Below are positions 56,710 to 64,000 of a DNA stretch of 64,000 nt, one piece after another (position 1 is the first letter of the stretch; every line of letters starts with the position of its first letter). The notes under the pieces are model-generated. The model was not told the origin of the DNA. It was given only the letters and a program-made list of their open reading frames with translations, and ran no database searches. The translations under genes and the position numbers were made by a program. Source of the stretch: Streptomyces cylindrosporus (lineage in GTDB: Bacteria > Actinomycetota > Actinomycetes > Streptomycetales > Streptomycetaceae); assembly GCF_022698165.1 (NCBI RefSeq), contig NZ_JALDAY010000015.1:62001-126000 (forward strand), written 5' to 3'.

Positions 56710-58001
56710 GCGAGCTCCTTCCCGCGCGTCTCCGGCAGCCCGAACAGCGCCAGCGCGGCGATGCCGTAGCCGATCGCACCGAACACCAGCGCGCCGCCCA
56801 CGCCCCAGCTGTCGGCCAGGAAGCCGACCGTGGTGGGGAAGACGGCACCGACGGCCCGCCCGGTGTTGTACGTGAAGCCCTGACCCGTGCCCCGCACCGC
56901 GGTCGGGTACAGCTCGCTCAGGTAGGACCCGAAGCCGCTGAAGATGGCCGACATGCAGAACCCCAGCGGGAAGCCGAGCACCAGCAGCAGGGTGTTGGCG
57001 CCGTGCGGGATGTTCGCGTACGCCAGGATGCAGACCGCCGACAGCAGGGCGAACAGCCAGATGTTGCGGCGGCGGCCGAGCCGGTCGGTGAGATAGCCGC
57101 CGGTCAGATAGCCGAGGAAGGCCCCGGAGATCAGGAACGTCAGATAGCCGCCGGTTCCGACCACCGACAGCCCGCGGTCGCTCTTCAGGTACGTCGGCAC
57201 CCAGGTGGCCAGCGTGTAGTAGCCGCCCTGGACGCCGGTGGAGAGCAGACCGGCGAAGATCGTCGTGCGCAGCAGGCCGGGCTTGAAGATCGCCGTGAAC
57301 GAGCCCCTCTCGGCGCTGTGTTCACGTACGGCGACCGCCTTCGGGGCGTCGTGCACCCGGCGCCGCATCCAGATCACCAGCAGCGCGGGCAACGCGCCCG
57401 TCCAGAACATGATCCGCCAGGCCAGGTCGTCGCCGGCGAACGAGAACACCAGGGTGTACACGATCGCGGCCAGCGCCCAGCCCACGGCCCAGGAGCTCTG
57501 GATCGCGCCGAGCGTGCGCCCCCGGTGCTTCGCGCTCGCGTACTCGGCGACCAGGATCGCCCCGACCGCCCACTCGCCGCCGAAACCGAGGCCCTGGAGC
57601 GCCCGGAAGACCAGCAGCGTCTCGTAGTTGGGCGCGAAGCCGCAGGCCACGGTGAACACCGCGTAGGTGACCACCGTGATCATCAGCGCCTTGACCCGGC
57701 CCACCCGGTCGGCCACCACCCCCGCGAGGGCGCCGCCGACCGCCGAGACGACCAGCGTGACGGTCGTGAAGAGGCCGGTCTGACCGCTGTCCAGGCCGAA
57801 GTAGGCGGCCAGAGCCACCATGCTCAACGGCAGCGTGAAGTAGTCGTACGAGTCGAGGGCATAGCCGCCGAACGCGCCGGCGAAGGCGCGCTGGCCGCGC
57901 GGACCCAGCGCGCGCAGCCAGCCCAACGCGCCGTCGTGATCGGAGAGTTCACCGGTCTGTGAGCCGGTGACCAGGGCCTGCGGTGGAGGGGTCGTGCTCA
58001 T
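56706..58001 (-). CDS. MFS carrier of the 5-oxoprolinase operon
   Basis: 431 residues from reverse ATG 58001 (GAGGTG upstream). Twelve helices with the loop GVVADRVGRVKALM (after helix 2) and RALQGLGFGGEWAVGAILVAEY, typical of the MHS/sialic-acid-like branch (GGEW motif) that carries carboxylates with protons. First gene of an operon with DUF1445 and pxpABC, so 5-oxoproline, D-glutamate or a related acid is a likely substrate. Its promoter TTGAAG-18-TACCTT (58086-58057) contains the GntR operator. Confidence 0.85.
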   Translation of the reverse strand: MSTTPPPQALVTGSQTGELSDHDGALGWLRALGPRGQRAFAGAFGGYALDSYDYFTLPLSMVALAAYFGLDSGQTGLFTTVTLVVSAVGGALAGVVADRVGRVKALMITVVTYAVFTVACGFAPNYETLLVFRALQGLGFGGEWAVGAILVAEYASAKHRGRTLGAIQSSWAVGWALAAIVYTLVFSFAGDDLAWRIMFWTGALPALLVIWMRRRVHDAPKAVAVREHSAERGSFTAIFKPGLLRTTIFAGLLSTGVQGGYYTLATWVPTYLKSDRGLSVVGTGGYLTFLISGAFLGYLTGGYLTDRLGRRRNIWLFALLSAVCILAYANIPHGANTLLLVLGFPLGFCMSAIFSGFGSYLSELYPTAVRGTGQGFTYNTGRAVGAVFPTTVGFLADSWGVGGALVFGAIGYGIAALALFGLPETRGKELA

Positions 58002-58056
58002 GGGCACCTCGCAGAGGGAGACGGAGGGTGCGGAGCTGAGCGGTGCAATGAGCAGC

Positions 58057-58086
58057 AAGGTAGAGGATCGTTCAACGATCCTTCAA
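58057..58086 (-). promoter_or_regulatory. Promoter of the pxp operon overlapped by a 19-bp palindrome
   Basis: Reverse-strand TTGAAG (58086-58081) and TACCTT (58062-58057) with an 18-base spacer. Inside it lies the perfect palindrome AGGATCGTT-C-AACGATCCT (58064-58082), the likely site of the divergent GntR repressor. Confidence 0.75.
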
Positions 58087-58129
58087 TACCCGTGTTGTTT
58101 CGTTCTCGTGTCTGCGATTGAATTCCGGC

Positions 58130-58879
58130 ATGGCAGAGCAGCTGAGCGGACTGGCCGACGACCGCGCCCTCCTGGGCCGTACCAGCACCGCCGAACGCGT
58201 CTCCGACATCCTCAGGAGCCGTATCGCCGAGGGCTACTTCCCGCCCGGAACCCGCCTGTCCGAGGACAGCATCGGCGGCGCGCTCGGTGTCTCCCGCAAC
58301 ACCCTGCGCGAGGCGTTCCGGCTGCTCACGCACGAACGGCTGCTCGTCCACGAGCTCAACCGGGGCGTGTTCGTACGGGTCCTGACCGTCGAGGACGTCG
58401 AGGACATCTACCGCACCCGCAGCCTCGTCGAGTGCGCCGTCGTCCGCGGCCTCGGCGCTCCGCCGTACGGCCTCGAAGCCCTCACCGCGGCCGTCGCGGA
58501 GGGCCTGCGGGCCGCCCGCGAAGGTGACTGGAAAGCAGTGGGTACGGCCAACATCCACTTCCACCGCGAACTGGTCTCCCTGGCCGGCAGCGCCCGCACC
58601 GACGAACTGATGCGCAGCGTCTTCGCCGAACTCCGCCTGGCTTTCCACATCGTGGACGACCCAAAGGCCCTGCATGAGCCGTATTTGGCCAGAAATCGCC
58701 AGATTCTGGGGGCTTTGGAGGCGGGAGAACGGGCGGAGGCCGAGAGGTTGCTTTCGGTCTACCTTGACGACTCCTTGGAGCGGGTGGTCGACGTCTACCG
58801 CCGAAGGGTCGGCGACGAGGGGGTCTTTCAGGGGCGCGGGGAACTGCGCGATCAACCCCCACCGGCCCGCACGGTTTAG
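58130..58879 (+). CDS. GntR-family (FadR/VanR subgroup) repressor of the pxp operon
   Basis: 249 residues from ATG 58130 (TTG 58118 adds four). Winged helix RVSDILRSRIAEGYFPPGTRLSEDSIGGALGVSRNTLREAFRLLTHERLLVH, then a helical FCD domain with metal-ligand His/Asp residues (NIHFHRELVSLAG, DELMRSVFAELRLAFH, YLARNRQILGALEAGERAEAERLL). Divergent from the pxp operon with the palindrome between them. The last about 16 residues (QGRGELRDQPPPARTV) are encoded by a dispersed Streptomyces repeat and are not part of the domain. Confidence 0.88.
   Translation: MAEQLSGLADDRALLGRTSTAERVSDILRSRIAEGYFPPGTRLSEDSIGGALGVSRNTLREAFRLLTHERLLVHELNRGVFVRVLTVEDVEDIYRTRSLVECAVVRGLGAPPYGLEALTAAVAEGLRAAREGDWKAVGTANIHFHRELVSLAGSARTDELMRSVFAELRLAFHIVDDPKALHEPYLARNRQILGALEAGERAEAERLLSVYLDDSLERVVDVYRRRVGDEGVFQGRGELRDQPPPARTV
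58830..58860 (+). repeat. Dispersed Streptomyces repeat inside the gntR 3' end
   Basis: AGGGGCGCGGGGAACTGCGC and following ATCAACCCCC are the reverse complement of the motif at 53546-53569. In this genus the sequence is normally intergenic; here it supplies the C-terminal tail of the regulator. Confidence 0.75.
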
Positions 58880-58950
58880 ACAACCCGCAGTCACCCGGCC
58901 CTACCAGCGGAGCGTTCCGCGTCGTTTGGGCCGTTGTCAGACCGAGGACC

Positions 58951-58964
58951 TAGTCTGTGCACCG
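58951..58964 (+). promoter_or_regulatory. Leaderless promoter -10 TAGTCT for the SMC-like operon
   Basis: TAGTCT (58951-58956) stands seven bases before GTG 58964, and no Shine-Dalgarno lies in between. The gap 58880-58963 contains no clear -35. Confidence 0.45.
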
Positions 58965-60493
58965 TGACTTCGCCTGCATCGACGGACCGTGTTCCGCCCC
59001 AGCTCAGCGCGGGGCCGCGCCCCGCGCCGGGCCCGGCCGCCGACGAGGGACTGGCGCGGCGGCTGCGCGCGCTCGCCTGCACCGCGCCGCTGCACGACCT
59101 CGACGCACGCAAGGCCAACCTCGCCGGCGAGTACTCGGTGTACGGCATGGCGGAGGTCGCCCTCGCCGCCATCGACCTGGTCACCCTGAACATGGACTTC
59201 GACACGGGCGCCGACCACGACCAGATAGTGGCCCGGCTCATCCCGCGCATCGCCGCCCAGGCCCCGCAGCGCCCGGTCGCCGAGCACGAGCGCGTGGCGC
59301 GCTGGGTGCTGGAGAACCTGATCAACGTCGGCAGCGTCGACCGCGGCTTCCGGGCGGTGTACGGCACGTTCTCGACGGACGGCAGCTATGTCCGCCGCGA
59401 CTACGACTTCAAGCTGATCGAGGAGGTGCCGGGCCCCGGCGGCACGGTCTACCTGCGGACCACCGACGAGGCGGTCAACGTCCTGGTCGGCGCCCTCGAC
59501 ACCGACGTCACCAGCGCCCAGATCGCCGCCGAGGTCAAGCTGGAGGTCCTGATCAACCGGGGCCGCCTGGCCGACGCCCAGCTCGCCGCCGAGCAGGCCC
59601 GGTACCGGACCGTGCAGTACTCGGAGACGCTGCGCCGCGCCCTGGACGCGACGCGGCGCAACGTGCGGGCGGTGGACTGGCTGAACTCCGTGCCCGACAT
59701 GATCGCCGAGGCCCTGGACCACGTGGCCGACCGCTACCGCCACGAGAACGCGATCCTCACCAACATCCGCAAGGCCCGGGACGAGACGGAGGACGCCGAG
59801 CACAAGCGGCGGGCCGCCGAGCTCGTCGACATCGTCAAGGACTGCATCCGCCGGCACACGCAGCTCCAGTCCCGACTGCTGGAGGCCGGACCGCTGTTCC
59901 GCGCGGAGCAGGACCGGCAGGCCTTCGCCACACCGATGACGTCCTCGGGGATAGACCTGTACGGCCACCTGGTCTCGCCCGTGCTGCCGCTGCCGCTGGA
60001 GCAGGCGGTCCGGGTCACGGACGCGTTCTTCGCGCACGGGACCGGGATGCGTACGCCGGTGGCGGTGCGGGTCTCGGACCTCGTCGACATACTGCTGACG
60101 CCGCCCGTCGAGCGGGAGCACCTCGGCGCCGAGATGCCGGAGCCGGACCTGATCGCCACCCCGGACGACAGCCGCTTCAGCGAGGAGCAGCTGGCTGCGG
60201 CCAAGGAGTTGCTCGACCTGCCGGCCGACGCGCCGCGCCGCCTGTCGGGCCTGCTCGCCGAGGCGCGCCGCACCGGCGACCTCGAACTGCCGTACCTGGT
60301 GGCGCTGTTGTCGGTCCATGCGGCGAGCCCGGCCGTGGGCACCGCCTATCGGCAGGGCGAGGAGAAGCTGCTGTTCGCCGTGGACGACGGGACCGAGCTG
60401 GACGACCCCGAGTTCGGCGGGGCCGACCTGATCGTGGGGACCGCCCTGCTGGACGCGGCGGGGATGGCGGCGGACCGGACGGAAGCAGCATGA
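58964..60493 (+). CDS. Large helical protein, first gene of an SMC-like operon
   Basis: 509 residues from GTG 58964. After a Pro-rich N-terminal tail (to about 28) the protein has a compact region with EYSVYGMAEVALAAIDLVTLNMDF and VRRDYDFKLIEEV, then long helices (AQIAAEVKLEVLINRGRLADAQLAAEQARYRTVQYSETLRRALDATRRNVRAVDWL) and a C-terminal domain with a winged-helix-like end. Size and position ahead of a small acidic protein and an SMC-like ATPase suggest a kleisin-type (MksF/JetA-like) subunit; this is inferred from operon layout and helical content, not from recognised family motifs. Confidence 0.6.
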   Translation: MTSPASTDRVPPQLSAGPRPAPGPAADEGLARRLRALACTAPLHDLDARKANLAGEYSVYGMAEVALAAIDLVTLNMDFDTGADHDQIVARLIPRIAAQAPQRPVAEHERVARWVLENLINVGSVDRGFRAVYGTFSTDGSYVRRDYDFKLIEEVPGPGGTVYLRTTDEAVNVLVGALDTDVTSAQIAAEVKLEVLINRGRLADAQLAAEQARYRTVQYSETLRRALDATRRNVRAVDWLNSVPDMIAEALDHVADRYRHENAILTNIRKARDETEDAEHKRRAAELVDIVKDCIRRHTQLQSRLLEAGPLFRAEQDRQAFATPMTSSGIDLYGHLVSPVLPLPLEQAVRVTDAFFAHGTGMRTPVAVRVSDLVDILLTPPVEREHLGAEMPEPDLIATPDDSRFSEEQLAAAKELLDLPADAPRRLSGLLAEARRTGDLELPYLVALLSVHAASPAVGTAYRQGEEKLLFAVDDGTELDDPEFGGADLIVGTALLDAAGMAADRTEAA

Positions 60494-60524
60494 GCGAGCA
60501 CGTGATGGACAAGGAGCCCGAGCA

Positions 60525-61415
60525 GTGACCGAGCACGTCGAATGGAGCGACCCGGAGACCCCGGCCCCGTCGGCGACCGCCGCCGTCACGCCCGCCGACG
60601 CCGCCGACGCGGCCCGGCTCGTCGCCTTCGGGCTGCAGCCCAAGCTGCAGCCCGCGCGCGACCAGGAGTACGCCGAACTGCTCCGGCGCTACCGGGAGGA
60701 CCCGTCGTTCGCCCGGCTCGCGGACGCCGTTGCCGCCGGGCTCGGGCTCGTCGTCCTCGAGGTGTCCCCGCGCGCGGGGATGGCCGTGACGGCCGCCGAG
60801 GACTCGGTGTTCGCCGTCCGCATGGGCGACTACGCGCGTCGTACGTCCGCCGACGGCGGCGACCGCTTCCTGCACGGCCTGGCTCATCTCGCCGTCGCCG
60901 CGATGGCGTTCCCGCGCCCCGAGGACCTGGCCGACGACGGATACATCGGGCGCGTCACGGTCAACGGCGTCGACGCCTTCGTACGGCAGGCCTGCCGGCG
61001 ACTGGAGGAGCGGGCCGAGGAGCAGGGCGAGAACACCGACCCGGCCTCCGACGCGCCCGGTCTGGAGGCCGCCTGGCGGATCTGGGTGAGACGCAGCGCC
61101 GCCGGTGCCACCAAGGACGCTCGCAGACTCGCCGGTTCGACGACCGGCATCATCGGCAAGGCGGTCGCCTTCCTCACCGACTCCGGGTTCCTGCAGCGCA
61201 CCGGTGACGACAACGGCGGGACCTACCGGACGACGGCCCGCTACCAGCTCCAGGTGCGGGACATGGCCGGCAGCGCCGCCATGGCCGAGCTGCTGGAGCT
61301 CGGTGTCGTCCCGGTGACCGACGGCACGCCCACCCTGCTGCCCCCCGAGGACACCGAGGACCTGGAGCTGGCGGCCGACGCCGGACTGCCGTTCCACGCC
61401 TCGTCCGCCTCCTGA
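60525..61415 (+). CDS. Acidic winged-helix-like protein, second gene of the SMC-like operon
   Basis: 296 residues from GTG 60525 (AAGGAG nine bases upstream). A Pro/Ala-rich acidic tail leads to a domain with YAELLRRYREDPSFARLADAVAAGLGLVVLEVS, DDGYIGRVTVNGVDAFVRQACRRLEERAEEQ and SAAGATKDARRLAGSTTGIIGKAVAFLTDSGFLQ, which reads like two winged helices, as in MksE/JetB KITE subunits. A 12-codon ORF (60490-60526) overlaps the preceding stop and may help translational coupling. Role inferred from position. Confidence 0.6.
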   Translation: MTEHVEWSDPETPAPSATAAVTPADAADAARLVAFGLQPKLQPARDQEYAELLRRYREDPSFARLADAVAAGLGLVVLEVSPRAGMAVTAAEDSVFAVRMGDYARRTSADGGDRFLHGLAHLAVAAMAFPRPEDLADDGYIGRVTVNGVDAFVRQACRRLEERAEEQGENTDPASDAPGLEAAWRIWVRRSAAGATKDARRLAGSTTGIIGKAVAFLTDSGFLQRTGDDNGGTYRTTARYQLQVRDMAGSAAMAELLELGVVPVTDGTPTLLPPEDTEDLELAADAGLPFHASSAS

Positions 61416-61452
61416 ACCTTCCCGACCTGCCGAAGACTTACGAGAGTCCGCC

Positions 61453-64000
61453 ATGTACGAGCTGTCCCGGGTCCGCCTCTACTCCATCGGCCCCGCCGGT
61501 GCGCGCTACGCCGACACCGTGCTTGACCTGCGGGGCGTCGGCGAGCCCGTCCCCGACCCCGCGCCGACGCAGGCGGAGTTCTTCGAGGACGAGCCGGTCG
61601 GCCCGCCGCGCCGCCCCGCGCCCGCCGGTGTGCTCTTCCTGGAGAACGGCGGCGGCAAGTCGGTGCTGCTCAAGCTGATCTTCTCGGTCATGCTGCCGGG
61701 CCACCGCAACACCCTCGGCGGCGCCAGCTCCGGCGTGCTGCGCAAGTTCCTGCTCGCCGACGACTGCGGGCATGTCGCACTGGAGTGGCAGCACACACTG
61801 ACCGGCGAGTGCGTCGTGGTCGGCAAGGTCAGCGAATGGCGGGGGCGTCAGGTCTCCAACGACCCGCGGAAGTTCGCCGAGGCCTGGTACTCCTTCCGGC
61901 CCGGACCGGGCCTGTCGCTGGACAACCTGCCGGTCGCCGAGGCCACTTCGGTACGGCCGCCCGCCGAGGGCCAGTCGGGTGCCCAGGGCCGCCGCCGCAC
62001 CATGAAGGGCTTCCGGGACGCCATCACCGAGGCGGGCAAGGCGTATCCGCACCTGGAGGTGCACTGGGAGGAGATCCACGACCGCTGGATCGAGCACCTC
62101 GGCGACCTCGGCCTCGACCCGGAACTCTTCCGCTACCAGCGGGAGATGAACGCCGACGAGGGCGAGGCCGCAGGCCTCTTCGCGGTCAAGAAGGACTCCG
62201 ACTTCACCGACCTGCTGCTGCGCGCGGTCACCGACACCCGGGACACCGACGGACTCGCCGACCTGGTCAGCGGCTTCGGCAACAAGCTGGGCCGCCGCGC
62301 CGAGCTGATCGCCGAACGGGACTTCACCGCCGGGTCGGTGGACCTCCTCGGGCGGATCGTCGAGGCCGCCGAGAGCCGTGCGCGTGCGCGTGACATCCAC
62401 GCGGGCGCCGAACGCCGTACGCGCACCTTGGCGCGGCGGCTGTCCGCGCGGGGCGTGCAGGAGCGGGCGCGGGCCGCCGACCTCGCCCAGCGCGTCACGG
62501 CGGCCGCCTACGCCGTCACGCACGCCGAGGCGGCGCGGGAGCGCAGCGCCCTGATCGCGGCCGAACTCGCCTACCGCAACGCCTCGCTGGCGCTCGCCCG
62601 CGCCGAGAAGTCGGCCGCCGCACAGAAGCGCGAACTCGCCGACGCGCGCACCCTGCACTCCGCCTGGCAGGCCGCCGAGGCCGCGCTGCGCCACCGCGCC
62701 GCCGCCGACCGCGTCGCCCGGGTGGCCGCCGCCATCCAGGAGGCCGAGCGTGACGCGGCCCCCGCCCTCGCCGCCCGCGCCAAGGCCGCCGTGGACCTCG
62801 TACGGGCCCTGCACGCGGCCGCGGAGAGCGCCGAGGCCCTCGCCAACGAGGAGGAGGAGCGGTCCGCCGCGCTCCAGGAGACGGGCGAGGCCGCCTACCG
62901 GGACTCGACCGCCGCCGCCACGGAGGCGCAGCGGGCCCGCAGCGAGGTCGGCCATCTGCGCCAGCGCCTCAGCGAGGTCGAGCAGGAGACCGCCGAGGCG
63001 GTACGGGCCGGCTGGCTCGACGACAGCGCACCCGACGCCGACCCGGCCCGCGCCGCCCTCGCGGCCAGCGACGCCGAGAAGAGCGCGGTCGCCGCCTGGG
63101 ACACGGCCCGCGAGGCCGCGCGCAAGACCGCCGAGCACGCGCGCGAGGCGGCCTCGGCCGAATCCCGCGCGGAACTGACCGCGGCCCGCGCGGCCGACGC
63201 CGCCACGGCGAGCCGACGGGCGTACGAGGCCGAGCGCCGCATCGCCGAGGCCCTGGCGGCGGAGGAGCGGCTCGCCGAACTGCTCAGCCTCTTCGGCAGC
63301 GGCCCCGCCCGGTCCGCGGTCCCGCAGCCCCGCCAGGAGGCGGAGGGCGACGAGGGAGTCCTCACCCCGGAGGAACTGGACCGCTTCGCCGACGAACTGC
63401 GCGAACTGCTCGACGACTCCGTCTCCTCCGCCGAGCGGCAGCTCTTCGAGCTGCGCACCGCCGCGGCCGACGACGCGCGCATCCTCGGCGCGCTCGGCGA
63501 CGGCGGGCTGCTGCCGCCCGGCCCGGACGTGCTCGCCACGGTGGAGTTCCTGGGTGAGCACGGCATCCCGGCGCTGCCGGGCTGGCGCTACCTCGCGCAG
63601 GCCGTCGACCCCGCCGACCACGCGCGCGTACTCGCTGCCCGGCCCGAACTGGTCGACGGCGTGATCATCACCGACCCCGACACGCACGCGCGTGCCCGCG
63701 ACGCACTCGCCGACGCCGCACTGCTCCCACGGTCCGCGGTGGCCGTGGGCACGGCGGCCGCCCTGCTCGCACCGACACCCGCCCCGGACGACCAGCCCGG
63801 CGAGGTGTTCCTCGTACCGCCGAACCCGGCCATGCACGACGAACACGCCGCCGACGAGGAGCGCCAGGCGCTGCGGGCGCGGGCCGGCGAGCGGGACGAG
63901 GAGATCCGCACGCTCGCCGCGCGGCTCGGCAAGGACCGGGAGCTCGCGGCACGGCTCGCCTCCTGGCGCACCGGCTGCCCGGCGGGGCGGCTCGTCGAAC
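61453..64000 (+). CDS. SMC/MukB-like coiled-coil ATPase, 3' end beyond the window
   Basis: Open from ATG 61453 to the window edge (849 codons, no stop). The head starts YELSRVRLYSIGPAGARYADTVLDLRG; the Walker A LENGGGKSVLLKLIF (Lys69) is near the N-terminus. HWEEIHDRWIEHLGDLGLDPELFRYQREMNADEGEAAGLF is the conserved post-head segment of SbcC/MukB-type ATPases. From about residue 310 the sequence is Ala/Glu/Arg-rich heptad coiled coil to about 620, then a non-coil hinge-like part (LTPEELDRFADELRELLDDS...) and the beginning of the returning coil. The C-terminal Walker B half is not in the window. It is the third gene of the operon; a JetD-like topoisomerase-fold gene could lie downstream. Confidence 0.8.
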   Translation, partial: MYELSRVRLYSIGPAGARYADTVLDLRGVGEPVPDPAPTQAEFFEDEPVGPPRRPAPAGVLFLENGGGKSVLLKLIFSVMLPGHRNTLGGASSGVLRKFLLADDCGHVALEWQHTLTGECVVVGKVSEWRGRQVSNDPRKFAEAWYSFRPGPGLSLDNLPVAEATSVRPPAEGQSGAQGRRRTMKGFRDAITEAGKAYPHLEVHWEEIHDRWIEHLGDLGLDPELFRYQREMNADEGEAAGLFAVKKDSDFTDLLLRAVTDTRDTDGLADLVSGFGNKLGRRAELIAERDFTAGSVDLLGRIVEAAESRARARDIHAGAERRTRTLARRLSARGVQERARAADLAQRVTAAAYAVTHAEAARERSALIAAELAYRNASLALARAEKSAAAQKRELADARTLHSAWQAAEAALRHRAAADRVARVAAAIQEAERDAAPALAARAKAAVDLVRALHAAAESAEALANEEEERSAALQETGEAAYRDSTAAATEAQRARSEVGHLRQRLSEVEQETAEAVRAGWLDDSAPDADPARAALAASDAEKSAVAAWDTAREAARKTAEHAREAASAESRAELTAARAADAATASRRAYEAERRIAEALAAEERLAELLSLFGSGPARSAVPQPRQEAEGDEGVLTPEELDRFADELRELLDDSVSSAERQLFELRTAAADDARILGALGDGGLLPPGPDVLATVEFLGEHGIPALPGWRYLAQAVDPADHARVLAARPELVDGVIITDPDTHARARDALADAALLPRSAVAVGTAAALLAPTPAPDDQPGEVFLVPPNPAMHDEHAADEERQALRARAGERDEEIRTLAARLGKDRELAARLASWRTGCPAGRLVE

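Noticed and set aside
61438..63846. 802-codon reverse-strand open frame opposite the SMC-like gene
   Set aside because: It has the Arg/Gly/Val-rich composition of a shadow frame in GC-rich DNA, no motifs, and the forward frame has a clear P-loop and coiled coil.

Overview
The window reads as a chromosomal stretch from a high-GC actinobacterium, almost certainly Streptomyces. Codon third positions are nearly all G or C, GTG starts and 4-base ATGA/GTGA overlaps are frequent, and several genes are lineage markers (rbpA, smeA-sffA, a SCO1431-type membrane peptide, ribM in the rib operon, a DasR-type chitinase promoter). I found no rRNA, tRNA, insertion sequence, prophage or CRISPR array, so this looks like conserved chromosome rather than a mobile island.

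Layout. 1-7.1 kb: 3' part of guaB1, then an amino-acid permease with an Lrp regulator, an MFS exporter and a davA-davB pair that fits lysine breakdown through 5-aminovaleramide. 7.1-16.7 kb: DUF5995 protein, secreted GH6 glucanase, uracil/xanthine permease, secreted alginate-lyase-like protein, an MFS/ROK divergent pair around a palindrome, and an ECF41 sigma factor with an oxidoreductase behind a matching promoter. 16.8-21.9 kb: FMN riboswitch and ribE-ribM-ribBA-ribH, then hisE-hisG and a PH-domain protein. 22-28 kb: two CNNM/CorC-type membrane proteins, an EccA-like AAA ATPase, a probable 18-codon leader/terminator unit and a P-loop kinase. 28-33 kb: Tat-exported C39-like protease and chitinase, both with DasR-like sites, a TetR regulator and an acyl-CoA dehydrogenase. 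33-41 kb: a DUF7064-like/phosphotransferase pair, Lrp regulator, amidohydrolase, polyprenol-phosphate-mannose synthase, fxsA and rbpA with a SigR promoter. 41-48 kb: UMF1-type MFS, glycerophosphodiesterase and YczE with divergent MocR regulator, then the sporulation pair smeA-sffA. 48-53.5 kb: ankyrin protein, HEAT-repeat protein behind a short Cys-Cys ORF, and a GT-GT-SGNH operon. 53.6-58.9 kb: 5-oxoprolinase operon pxpABC with a D-glutamate-cyclase-like protein, MFS carrier and GntR repressor. 59-64 kb: three-gene operon ending in a large SMC/MukB-like ATPase cut by the window edge.

The most unusual items are a ROK regulator carrying 14 exact 33-bp (11-residue) tandem units, the proline-rich leader peptide overlapping a terminator, two genes without a canonical start for their conserved N-terminus, a SffA P-loop lacking its lysine, and the SMC-like operon at the right edge, which resembles MksBEF/Wadjet-type condensin systems in layout but is not proven to be one.

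Limits: family names come from recognising motifs and sequence by eye. No database search, structure prediction or promoter scoring was run.
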